From: Chitinophagaceae bacterium
GTDB lineage: Bacteria; Bacteroidota; Bacteroidia; Chitinophagales; Chitinophagaceae
Direction: 5' to 3'
DNA: 15,420 nucleotides
Assembly: GCA_025455245.1 (NCBI GenBank)
Contig: JALOMX010000009.1
Coordinates: forward strand, 1 to 15,420
A program made the translations under genes and the position numbers. The notes beneath the pieces were generated by a model that saw only the letters and a list, made by a program, of their open reading frames with translations, made no database searches and had not been told where the DNA came from. Below, piece after piece: positions 1 to 6,574 of this stretch (within the stretch, counting starts at the first letter, position 1; each line of letters opens with the position of its first letter).

Positions 1-224
1 TTGGGGGCAATACGCCAAATGGGGTCAATCCATAAAGCATTTCCATCTGCATCGCTTGTAAGTAATTTGTGGTTTCCGGCATTTTGGGTTACCTGAAGCG
101 AAGTGGTTTTTATCCTGCCCACTACTTCCAATGGTGCTGTGGGTGATGATGTTCCAATCCCAACATTTTGTGCATGACCATGGGCAATAATTGCCATTAA
201 AAAGGGGGTTAGATATACTTTCAT
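1..224 (-). CDS. Secreted NVGIGT-type protein, N-terminal fragment
   Basis: Partial gene running off the left edge; 74 residues are visible from the ATG at 222-224. The N-terminus (MKVYLTPFLMAIIAHGHAQ) reads as a signal peptide ending in A-Q. It is followed at once by NVGIGTSSPTAPLEVVGRIK, then a stretch ending ...LLTSDADGNALWIDP. The NVGIGT...PLEV(V)G(R/K)I opening is a familiar signature of large secreted Bacteroidota proteins, often repetitive and sometimes ending in a type IX secretion sorting domain or a tail-fibre-like chaperone domain; the C-terminus is outside the window, so neither can be checked. It is divergent from the gene at 350. Function unknown; probably cell-surface or extracellular. 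Confidence 0.75.
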   Translation of the reverse strand, partial: MKVYLTPFLMAIIAHGHAQNVGIGTSSPTAPLEVVGRIKTTSLQVTQNAGNHKLLTSDADGNALWIDPIWRIAP

Positions 225-262
225 AAATCTTGTTTTGGACTATAAAGAAAATGAATAATCCT

Positions 263-270
263 CAAAAGTT
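263..270 (-). promoter_or_regulatory. Candidate -7 element for the leftmost gene
   Basis: On the minus strand this reads AACTTTTG, one mismatch from the Bacteroidota TAnnTTTG element, and lies 38 bases before the ATG at 224. No clear -33 TTG was found. A direct repeat CCGGCT-ATTT-CCGGCT at 277-292 lies just upstream, in the interval between -7 and -33. Confidence 0.3.
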
Positions 271-336
271 CTTAGCCCGGCTATTTCCGGCTTGTTTTTA
301 AAAGTAATTTTTTCCGAAATCGTTAGTGGTTTTCTT

Positions 337-344
337 CAATTTTG
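337..344 (+). promoter_or_regulatory. -7 element just before the 350 gene, near-leaderless
   Basis: CAATTTTG matches TAnnTTTG at all but the first base. Only five bases (CCACT) separate it from the ATG at 350. With a transcription start a few bases past the TTTG, the mRNA would be leaderless or nearly so. There is no Shine-Dalgarno sequence. This placement also argues for ATG 350 rather than the upstream in-frame start at 326, which lies before the element. Confidence 0.45.
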
Positions 345-349
345 CCACT

Positions 350-697
350 ATGAATGTTCAGGACGATTTACAGCAGCGTTGGTGGAACCTTGAAGCGCAA
401 TTGGTAGAACGCTTTGGAAAAAAGCCCGACCTCGATGCCATCCTTTACCTGATAGGCATGCAGGAAATGCAACTCTTCGATGAAAAAATTTCAAAAGAAA
501 CCAAACAGGACCTGATGCATGTGGCAGTATGTACCATTTTATCCGCTTCAGGATATTACACGCTTGAACATACCGATACCGAAGGTTGGCCCCATTTCAG
601 GCAGTTAAAACCCTTGCCTGAATTAAACCTCCGTGAACAGGAAGATTTCCTGAAAGATCATATCCTTCTTTACTTTCAGGAACAACAATTTATTTAA
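350..697 (+). CDS. Conserved hypothetical protein, 115 aa
   Basis: A 115-residue soluble protein with no signal peptide or membrane segment. It is rich in acidic residues and Gln/Leu and probably mostly helical: an N-terminal part (MNVQDDLQQRWW) leads into ...FGKKPDLDAILYLIGMQEM, then KQDLMHVAVCTILSASGYY, and a C-terminal LREQEDFLKDHILLYFQEQ helix. The look is that of a short uncharacterised family common in Bacteroidota; I cannot name a domain. The start at 350 is chosen because a -7-like element sits at 337-344 and the residues before it (MVFFNFAT) look like translated promoter. It ends six bases before the convergent receptor gene ends at 704, leaving no room for a separate terminator. Confidence 0.75.
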   Translation: MNVQDDLQQRWWNLEAQLVERFGKKPDLDAILYLIGMQEMQLFDEKISKETKQDLMHVAVCTILSASGYYTLEHTDTEGWPHFRQLKPLPELNLREQEDFLKDHILLYFQEQQFI

Positions 698-703
698 CCT
701 CCT

Positions 704-2725
704 TTAAAATCCAACCTGTATTTGCAGGTAAATATTTCGTCCCGGACGGTACAAATTACCCCAATCAAGGTGTTCTCTGTAAGTTGCATCGAAAATATTT
801 TCAATCCCTGCCTGCAGGTTCATCAGGTTTTTACCCCATGGGAACACATAGCCCGTGCGAAAGTGTGTAAGAAAGTAACCCGAGGTAATTCTTTCGCCGG
901 CGATTGTGCTGATATGATTTTGGGCGGCGGCTGCTTCATACTCCGCCTGAACGGAAAATCTCTTTGCGGCGTACCTGAAGGAGGTAATGTTTTTAAAAGG
1001 TGAAATAAAGGGTAGGGCATCACCCGTATCATGTTGCGCATAGGTGTACCGTACCGTAGAAACAACTGCAAATAATGGTGCCATTTGCCATTGCAACGAT
1101 GCTTCACCGCCTGCCTTCCATGCGTTGCCGGAATTGGTATATACCTTCACCCCGTTTGCCCCGATAGTCATGGCAGAATAATCGGGATTCACCTCTCCCA
1201 GGATATAATCAAACATATAATGATAATATACTGCAGCCTGCCATTTAAATTTCTTCCGGGTGGATCCTGCACCTATTTCTGCCTGAAGAGATTGTTCATT
1301 TTTAAGATCTGTGGCTCCTATATAGTCATAGTTATCAAAGGCATTGTACAGGTAAAACCCATACAACTCACTTGCTGTAGGCATTCGTTCTGCAAATCCT
1401 GCGGAAGCCTGTAGCCACCGGTTGTTCCTGAATTTTCGTACATACTGAACCCCAAGATTTTTTAACAGGTCAAAACGATTATTGGTATTGCCTCCGGTAA
1501 CACTCACATGATCTTTCGCTTCCTGTGTGGTAAGCATACTTTGAACTGCATCAAGTCTTGCCTGTACTTTCAGCGTCTTCATGGTATCTGCCTGCCATTG
1601 CCATTGTGCAGAAATTCCTCCCTGATTTCGGCGGTTATCGGGCCATGTTAACATGTACATGGGTGGTTCATCTTCAGGATACATCGTCATGGAAGCCGTA
1701 AGAAATGTTGTGCTTGCATCTGCCCTCAGCAACAAGCTGTTTCCCGGTGAAAACTTCAAATCAGTTGTTGCATAAAAACCTGCGGTTTCACTTAATCCGG
1801 GCATATCCATATGAATCGGAACATCAGGCCTTTTTGTATCGTCCATGCTATGGCGCACTTTGTTGTAGTAAAGTTTCATTTCATTATGCTGCCGGATCTT
1901 AGACGGATCATGTTCCTGATAACTTACAGATGCTATCCTGGCCTTCGCCATCCCTACATCCATTGGCAATGCCGGGTAGCCTATGTCCCAACCATCATCT
2001 GCAATCACATCTGCCTGCACAAAGCTGTAGTCCGTTAGGCGATATCTAGCAGCCAATGTTGCGTTTACCTTATTGAATTGAGAGAACGCAACTTCCTTAC
2101 CATCGCCATCGGTATAATTATCGCTCATACGAAAGGTACCGCTTGTACGGTATGCCCATCTGCCATGACTACCCTGCAAAATACCGGCTCCATAAAAGCC
2201 GTTGGAGACACTCTGATAACCGGTTTGTATGGTTCCATGCACACGGTTGTCATCATAATAGACAGGTTCAGCAATTTTCATATCAATAGTTCCGCCCAAG
2301 GCCGACCCTTTGAGCGAGCCCTGTGTGCCTGTTTGCAACTGAATATTTTCAAGATTGATAGGTTCAATATAAATAGTGGCCGGGTCCATTTTATCGGTAC
2401 AGGCGCCATGCAAACGCATGCCTCCAACCATTACATTTACCTGTCCTGCCGAATAGTTTCGGATGGTTGGTTCCATACCATAGCTGCTTCTGCGAATAAG
2501 CGACATTTCAGGTAACCTTGACAGAATATCTTCCAGGGTAGCTCCCTGATTGTACCTGAAAAACTGAACAAGCTGTTGGGAGGTTTGCTTTTGTTCGGCT
2601 GTAATCATCACATCATTCAACAATACAGTCTTGATACTATCATCCTGTCCAAACAGAGGCGTATTTGAACACCATAAAAGAATATACAGACAGACCGGAA
2701 TCCGTTCAAAAAAGTGCTTTCTCAT
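704..2725 (-). CDS. OprC/NosA-like copper TonB-dependent receptor
   Basis: 673-residue outer-membrane receptor. Residues 1-27 (MRKHFFERIPVCLYILLWCS...FGQ) are a signal peptide; a plug domain follows to about residue 155 and then a beta-barrel ending in an aromatic (...IYLQIQVGF), as expected of outer-membrane barrels. The plug contains GMRLHGACTDKMDP, giving C109-xxx-M113, and the barrel contains VRHSMDD, giving H292-x-M294. OprC of Pseudomonas is known to bind copper through a CxxxM-HxM site, and the spacing here (183 residues from Cys to His) is close to that in OprC. A second Met-rich stretch, HMDMP at 305-309, and MTMYPEDEPPMYM further on may help capture metal. Start: ATG 2725 gives the signal peptide directly; the frame is open to 2815 but that would overlap the upstream lipoprotein gene. 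Last gene of a three-gene operon. Copper as substrate is inference from motif and context. Confidence 0.88.
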   Translation of the reverse strand: MRKHFFERIPVCLYILLWCSNTPLFGQDDSIKTVLLNDVMITAEQKQTSQQLVQFFRYNQGATLEDILSRLPEMSLIRRSSYGMEPTIRNYSAGQVNVMVGGMRLHGACTDKMDPATIYIEPINLENIQLQTGTQGSLKGSALGGTIDMKIAEPVYYDDNRVHGTIQTGYQSVSNGFYGAGILQGSHGRWAYRTSGTFRMSDNYTDGDGKEVAFSQFNKVNATLAARYRLTDYSFVQADVIADDGWDIGYPALPMDVGMAKARIASVSYQEHDPSKIRQHNEMKLYYNKVRHSMDDTKRPDVPIHMDMPGLSETAGFYATTDLKFSPGNSLLLRADASTTFLTASMTMYPEDEPPMYMLTWPDNRRNQGGISAQWQWQADTMKTLKVQARLDAVQSMLTTQEAKDHVSVTGGNTNNRFDLLKNLGVQYVRKFRNNRWLQASAGFAERMPTASELYGFYLYNAFDNYDYIGATDLKNEQSLQAEIGAGSTRKKFKWQAAVYYHYMFDYILGEVNPDYSAMTIGANGVKVYTNSGNAWKAGGEASLQWQMAPLFAVVSTVRYTYAQHDTGDALPFISPFKNITSFRYAAKRFSVQAEYEAAAAQNHISTIAGERITSGYFLTHFRTGYVFPWGKNLMNLQAGIENIFDATYREHLDWGNLYRPGRNIYLQIQVGF

Positions 2726-2739
2726 AAAAGGAAAATGTA

Positions 2740-2764
2740 TGCAGGACGAAACCTTCGTCCTGCA
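2740..2764 (-). promoter_or_regulatory. Strong hairpin between lipoprotein and receptor genes
   Basis: A perfect inverted repeat with 11-bp arms (TGCAGGACGAA / TTCGTCCTGCA) and a 3-base loop fills the 49-base gap between the lipoprotein stop (2775) and the receptor ATG (2725). On the transcribed strand it is followed by TACATTTTCCTTTT and then the receptor start 14 bases on. It could be an attenuator, a partial terminator lowering receptor expression, or an RNA-processing or stabilising element. The structure is directly visible; the role is inferred. Confidence 0.65.
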
Positions 2765-2774
2765 CAGATGAAGA

Positions 2775-3590
2775 TCAGAATTCAATATCAAGCGAATCGG
2801 CTTTGGCAATGGCATCTCCCGCTTTCAGGGTGAAATGCAAACGCCATAGACCGGTCATTGTAAAATTGACCTTACCCTTATAATGCCCGTTGCCTTTATG
2901 TACAGGGTTTACATTATTGGGCGAGCCATGGTTCATGGTGGGCATTTCCGGTTCAAAAGTGAGACTAAGCGCACTGTCGGCCGGAAATGACATCATATTC
3001 TGCCTTTTGTAAATAACAAGCTCAAGATCGTTGATGCCTACCTTGGGTTTTGATGGCTGTACCAGTCCAACAAAATACCTTGAAGTATTATCAACCGCAG
3101 ATGTAAATGACAGCATCCTTTTTTGTGCAGGCTCTTGTACCGTAACAGGAATGGTAAACTTCCCTTCTTTGTTATTCAGTTTATTAAGTACGTTTACATC
3201 TATGGTCCATGTGCCTCCCATGCTCGACATAATAAAGAAAACCGATCCTTCAAACAGATGATTGCTTGCTTTTTGCGATGCAGGATTTTCATAGGGCGAT
3301 GAATGTTTCATTGTACCCATGTCCATCATAGGTGTCAATTTTATTTGTGCATCATCAATGTAGTTGCCTGTGATGGAATCGGTGAGCACAAAAAAGAATT
3401 TCTGAAAGCCTGATTGAATGGCGGCAGTATTGGTGTAAATGTCCACCTTGGTTGCGGCTCCAACAGCAAATCCGCTTCCTGTTTTGGTTAAACCTGTTAC
3501 AGGATTTGCATTGGTTTCTTCTTTTTTACAGGATGAAAAGAAAATAATAAGAGATAAAAGTGTAAGCGAAAATATATTTTTAAAAGTCAT
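2775..3590 (-). CDS. Lipoprotein with duplicated YtkA-like Met/His module
   Basis: 271-residue lipoprotein. A hydrophobic leader ends in IIFFSSC, with Cys21 as the lipidated residue followed by KKEE. The mature part holds two similar halves. The first has PMMDMGTMKHSSP (M91, M94, H96) and then a beta-rich segment ending MGGTWTIDVNV. The second has EPEMPTMNHGSP (M216, M219, H221) and then GHYKGKVNFTMTGLWRLHF. The shared core M-x-T-M-x-H-x-S-P, followed by G-x-(V/W)-x-F-x-M-(x)n-G-x-W, resembles YtkA-like domains, which are linked to copper handling. Met and His ligands and the adjacent OprC-like receptor make a periplasmic or surface copper-binding role likely. Second gene of the operon, 116 bases after the small membrane protein and 49 before the receptor. 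Domain naming is from memory of the family pattern, not from a search. Confidence 0.8.
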   Translation of the reverse strand: MTFKNIFSLTLLSLIIFFSSCKKEETNANPVTGLTKTGSGFAVGAATKVDIYTNTAAIQSGFQKFFFVLTDSITGNYIDDAQIKLTPMMDMGTMKHSSPYENPASQKASNHLFEGSVFFIMSSMGGTWTIDVNVLNKLNNKEGKFTIPVTVQEPAQKRMLSFTSAVDNTSRYFVGLVQPSKPKVGINDLELVIYKRQNMMSFPADSALSLTFEPEMPTMNHGSPNNVNPVHKGNGHYKGKVNFTMTGLWRLHFTLKAGDAIAKADSLDIEF

Positions 3591-3706
3591 GATATGAATT
3601 ATTTGAAAAATGAAATTTTGTTACAATGTGCGACCAATAGGGATGCACATAGCAGTGATGGCCAATGACCATTCAATAATGATTAAGGAAAAATGTATCG
3701 GGTAGT

Positions 3707-4093
3707 TCAGGCGAAATGAACTGCCGGAGGACGAAGCAGGGTGCTTATCCAGGTAAATTGGTAATCGTGGGTTTGGAATGCATTATGAAACACAGGCTTC
3801 CAATCAAATTCCGTCACTGCATTTATGGTATCCTGCGGAATACAGGGTTGTGTTTCTACCCAAAGGTTTTGTAATGAAGGCATCTCATTGCTGCTTTTCT
3901 TTTCTTCTATCGCCTGTAATTTTTTCGCCAGAAAACATTGACCGTCACAATGCAATTGGGGACGGCTTTTGTTTTCACAATACTTAGCAGCAATGGCAGC
4001 ACGGTTTACAAAAAACCATGCGGTAAACATGGCAGGATAGACAACCTGAAAAGCAAAAATGATAAATAGTATGGTTGCCAATCCCTTTTTCAC
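3707..4093 (-). CDS. Small membrane-anchored protein with CxGxC-type motif
   Basis: 128-residue protein with a GTG start at 4091-4093. Residues 5-28 form one hydrophobic segment (signal anchor or uncleaved signal peptide), with the rest probably periplasmic. Just after it comes YCENKSRPQLHCDGQCFLAKKL, giving C39, C49 and C53 (C-x9-C-x3-C) plus H48. Another Cys is at 84, and the protein ends RPPAVHFA. I recognise this as a recurrent uncharacterised Bacteroidota family with a CENK...P.L.C.G.C.L.K core, often near metal-related TonB receptors. Thiol and His residues would suit copper binding. The GTG start is supported by an exact TATATTTG element four bases upstream. First gene of the probable copper operon. 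Confidence 0.8.
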   Translation of the reverse strand: MKKGLATILFIIFAFQVVYPAMFTAWFFVNRAAIAAKYCENKSRPQLHCDGQCFLAKKLQAIEEKKSSNEMPSLQNLWVETQPCIPQDTINAVTEFDWKPVFHNAFQTHDYQFTWISTLLRPPAVHFA

Positions 4094-4097
4094 GATG

Positions 4098-4105
4098 CAA
4101 ATATA
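4098..4105 (-). promoter_or_regulatory. Consensus -7 element of the copper operon
   Basis: The minus strand reads TATATTTG, an exact match to TAnnTTTG, followed by CATC and the GTG start at 4093. It points to a leaderless or nearly leaderless mRNA beginning the three-gene cluster. No TTG at the usual -33 distance was found, so an activator may be needed; that last step is inference. Confidence 0.55.
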
Positions 4106-4332
4106 CGTTTGCTGTCAGGTTTCTTTATGATTCAAGTCACATTAACCTATTTAAAAAAGATGATGGTTATCAGATTCAAGGTAAAAACAATGCATCCTGA
4201 TCAACTCAGTCTTTCCAACCCTTCATCTGCCAATGACAGCCAGCATATCGCTTCGGCTATTTGACAGTAAATCCTGCATTTGTTGGGCTTAGCGCTTCCT
4301 ACCTACAGACGGAAATGTATTTTGCATAGTTT

Positions 4333-4340
4333 TATATTTG
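4333..4340 (+). promoter_or_regulatory. Distal candidate -7 element upstream of uvrB
   Basis: TATATTTG matches the Bacteroidota -7 consensus exactly. Its last three bases are also the first three of the inverted repeat at 4338-4375, so a protein bound there would cover the promoter. It lies 154 bases before the uvrB start; no -33 TTG is evident at the usual distance. Confidence 0.35.
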
Positions 4341-4375
4341 GCGGAATCCATATAAAAAGTACCACTTTCCGCCAA
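4338..4375. repeat. Perfect 9-bp inverted repeat, 20-base spacer
   Basis: TTGGCGGAA at 4338-4346 is answered by its exact reverse complement TTCCGCCAA at 4367-4375. The spacer holds AAAAAGTACCAC. Options are an operator for the TATATTTG promoter it overlaps, an RNA hairpin in a long uvrB leader, or a leftover insertion-sequence end. I cannot choose between them from the sequence alone. Confidence 0.6.
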
Positions 4376-4404
4376 TTATTATTCTGATACCATAGGGGGT
4401 ACTC

Positions 4405-4425
4405 CGATTAGCCGAAACGATTAGC
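4405..4425. repeat. Direct repeat CGATTAGC, 13-base period
   Basis: CGATTAGC occurs at 4405-4412 and 4418-4425 with CGAAA between. It follows the run AGGGGGTACTCC. Short clustered repeats of this kind are seen at the ends of some IS elements, including the IS21 family, and also in operators. Confidence 0.45.
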
Positions 4426-4482
4426 TGCAATAGTTTTACTTAAAAAATTTCATAAACCAAAAACTATCAAAGTGTGAACCCC

Positions 4483-4490
4483 GAACTTTG
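4483..4490 (+). promoter_or_regulatory. -7 element at the uvrB start
   Basis: GAACTTTG followed by CCCC and ATG 4495. It deviates from TAnnTTTG at the first base only. Its place four bases before the ATG matches the arrangement at the copper operon and at the 350 gene, implying a leaderless uvrB transcript and excluding the in-frame GTG at 4474 as the start. Confidence 0.45.
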
Positions 4491-4494
4491 CCCC

Positions 4495-6555
4495 ATGCCT
4501 TTTCAATTAAAAGCGCCATACGAGCCAAGCGGCGACCAGCCGGGCGCTATTGCCCAGCTAACCGAAGGCTTGCTAAACGGTGAACCATTCCAGGTATTGC
4601 TTGGTGTAACAGGCAGCGGTAAAACATTTACCATGGCCAATGTGATTCAGAACGTGCAGCGGCCAACCCTTGTGCTTACCCACAACAAAACATTGGTGGC
4701 ACAATTGTATGGGGAGTTCAAACAGTTTTTTCCTGATAACGCCGTGGGCTATTTTGTAAGCTATTACGATTACTACCAACCTGAAGCGTATATTCCCACA
4801 AGCGATACCTACATTGAGAAAGACCTGAACATAAATGAGGAACTTGATAAACTAAGGCTGCAGGCCACAAGCGAACTGTTGAGCGGGCGCCGCGATATTA
4901 TTGTGGTAGCTTCTGTGAGTTGCATTTATGGTATGGGAAACCCTACCGAATTTGAAAATGGCATTGTACGCATTGCACAGGGGCAGGTCATCAGCCGGCA
5001 GGGATTTTTACATAGCCTTGTCAACAGCCTGTACAGCCGGACAACGATTGAGTTTAACCGCGGCACTTTCAGGGTAAAAGGCGACACCGTTGATATTAAC
5101 CTTCCTTATGTGGATTGGGGTTATCGCATCAGTTTTTTTGGCGATGAAATTGAGAGCATTGAAACCCTTGATGTAAAAACAGGCAAGCGCATCGGTCGGG
5201 TGGAAAATGCCGCGATCTTTCCTGCAAATCTTTACCTCGCACCAAAGGATATGATGCAGCAGGTGCTGAATGAAATTCAGGATGAGATGAGGGCGCAGGT
5301 GGAATACTTTCAGTCGCAGGGAAAATTTATCGAAGCTCAGCGATTGAAAGAGCGTACGGAGTACGACCTTGAAATGATACGTGAACTCGGTTATTGCAAT
5401 GGGGTTGAAAACTACTCCCGCTTTTTCGACCGACGTCAACCCGGCACCCGTCCGTTCTGCCTGTTGGATTATTTTCCAAAAGATTATTTATGCATCATTG
5501 ATGAAAGCCATCAGACCATACCACAGGTATCGGGCATGTACGGCGGCGACCGAAGCCGTAAAATGATTCTGGTGGATTATGGATTCAGGTTGCCAAGTGC
5601 ATTGGATAACCGCCCGCTCAATTTTTATGAGTTCGAAAGTATGCTCAATCAGGTTGTTTATGTAAGTGCTACCCCGGGCGATTATGAACTCGACAAAACC
5701 GGTGGCGTGGTTGTAGAGCAGGTGGTCCGACCAACCGGTCTTCTTGACCCGCCGATTGAAATAAGGCCAAGCATCAATCAGATAGATGACCTGCTTGATG
5801 AAATTGACAACCGTGTAAAAAGGGGCGACAGGGTGCTTGTAACTACGCTTACCAAGCGTATGGCCGAAGAAATGGACAAATACCTTCAACGCATCAACAT
5901 CAAGAGTAAATACATACACAGCGAAGTGGATACCCTTGAACGCGTGGAGATACTGCGGATGTTGAGGCTTGGGGAAATTGACGTACTGGTGGGGGTAAAC
6001 CTGTTGCGCGAAGGCCTCGACCTGCCTGAGGTAAGCCTTGTAGCTATTTTGGATGCAGATAAAGAAGGCTTTTTAAGAAATGAAAAAAGCCTGACCCAAA
6101 CTGCAGGACGCGCCGCACGTAATGTCGACGGACTCGTGATTTTTTACGCAGATACCATCACGCAGAGCATGCAGAAAACCATTGATGAAACAAACCGAAG
6201 ACGCGAAAAACAAATTGCTTACAACATTGCCCACGGAATTATTCCTAAAACCATAAAGAAGAGTATTGAAGATGTGATGAAGCAAACAAGTGTACTTGAT
6301 ATTAAAGGTTATAATCCGGAAAGTCCGCTTGCTTTGGTAGCTGAAGATGGTGCAGCCTTGATTGTATCTGATGATGGGGGAGAGGGATACAATGTTTCAA
6401 CGGCTGTCAAAAAGACTATTCCGCAAATGGAAAAAGAAATTGCACAGGTAAAAAAGCAAATGGAAAAGGCCGCAAGGGATCTTGATTTTATGGAAGCTGC
6501 GCGATTGAGGGATAAAATGTTTGCTTTGCAAAAAGAGCTGGACGGGGTTAAATAA
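4495..6555 (+). CDS. uvrB: UvrABC system protein B (excision repair helicase)
   Basis: 686 residues, the usual length for UvrB, which verifies DNA damage handed over by UvrA and recruits UvrC to cut on both sides of the lesion. Walker A is GVTGSGKT (37-44). The beta-hairpin that inserts between the strands begins at YYDYYQPEAYIP (90-101). The Walker B-like motif is IDESH (335-339), motif III region VSATPGDYE (390-398), and motif VI QTAGRAARN (536-544 region). The C-terminal UVR domain (about 646-682, DFMEAARLRDKM) contacts UvrA and UvrC. All key motifs are intact. Start: ATG 4495 gives MPFQLKAPYEPSGDQP, the standard family opening; a GTG at 4474 is in frame but precedes the -7 element. It is followed after 19 bases by the PH-domain pair and is probably cotranscribed with it. 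Confidence 0.98.
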   Translation: MPFQLKAPYEPSGDQPGAIAQLTEGLLNGEPFQVLLGVTGSGKTFTMANVIQNVQRPTLVLTHNKTLVAQLYGEFKQFFPDNAVGYFVSYYDYYQPEAYIPTSDTYIEKDLNINEELDKLRLQATSELLSGRRDIIVVASVSCIYGMGNPTEFENGIVRIAQGQVISRQGFLHSLVNSLYSRTTIEFNRGTFRVKGDTVDINLPYVDWGYRISFFGDEIESIETLDVKTGKRIGRVENAAIFPANLYLAPKDMMQQVLNEIQDEMRAQVEYFQSQGKFIEAQRLKERTEYDLEMIRELGYCNGVENYSRFFDRRQPGTRPFCLLDYFPKDYLCIIDESHQTIPQVSGMYGGDRSRKMILVDYGFRLPSALDNRPLNFYEFESMLNQVVYVSATPGDYELDKTGGVVVEQVVRPTGLLDPPIEIRPSINQIDDLLDEIDNRVKRGDRVLVTTLTKRMAEEMDKYLQRINIKSKYIHSEVDTLERVEILRMLRLGEIDVLVGVNLLREGLDLPEVSLVAILDADKEGFLRNEKSLTQTAGRAARNVDGLVIFYADTITQSMQKTIDETNRRREKQIAYNIAHGIIPKTIKKSIEDVMKQTSVLDIKGYNPESPLALVAEDGAALIVSDDGGEGYNVSTAVKKTIPQMEKEIAQVKKQMEKAARDLDFMEAARLRDKMFALQKELDGVK

Positions 6556-6574
6556 TGAATTAAAAATATTTAAA

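Larger units (their letters stand above)
4106..4494. other. 389-base intergenic region with repeats
   Basis: No credible coding frame or RNA gene. The left part (to about 4330) shows nothing I can name. The right part holds a TATATTTG element (4333-4340), a 9-bp inverted repeat (4338-4346 and 4367-4375), a CGATTAGC direct repeat (4405-4412 and 4418-4425) with the run AGGGGGTACTCC just before it, and the uvrB-proximal -7 element (4483-4490). Confidence 0.6.

Noticed and set aside
2078..2515. 145-residue plus-strand frame inside the copper receptor
   Set aside because: Antisense shadow of a well-supported receptor gene with no recognisable domain.
2726..2815. N-terminal extension of the copper receptor to 2815
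   Set aside because: It would overlap the lipoprotein gene, run through the hairpin at 2740-2764, and put a non-signal sequence ahead of a good signal peptide at 2725.
3626..3650. ATGTGC...GCACAT inverted repeat between the small membrane protein and lipoprotein genes
   Set aside because: Only 6-bp arms with a 13-base loop in an AT-rich gap; not above chance.
4474..4494. GTG start for uvrB at 4474
   Set aside because: The family-typical N-terminus begins at ATG 4495 and the extra seven codons coincide with the -7 element.
5008..5439. 143-residue minus-strand frame inside uvrB
   Set aside because: Shadow of a strongly conserved gene on the other strand; no protein-like features of its own.
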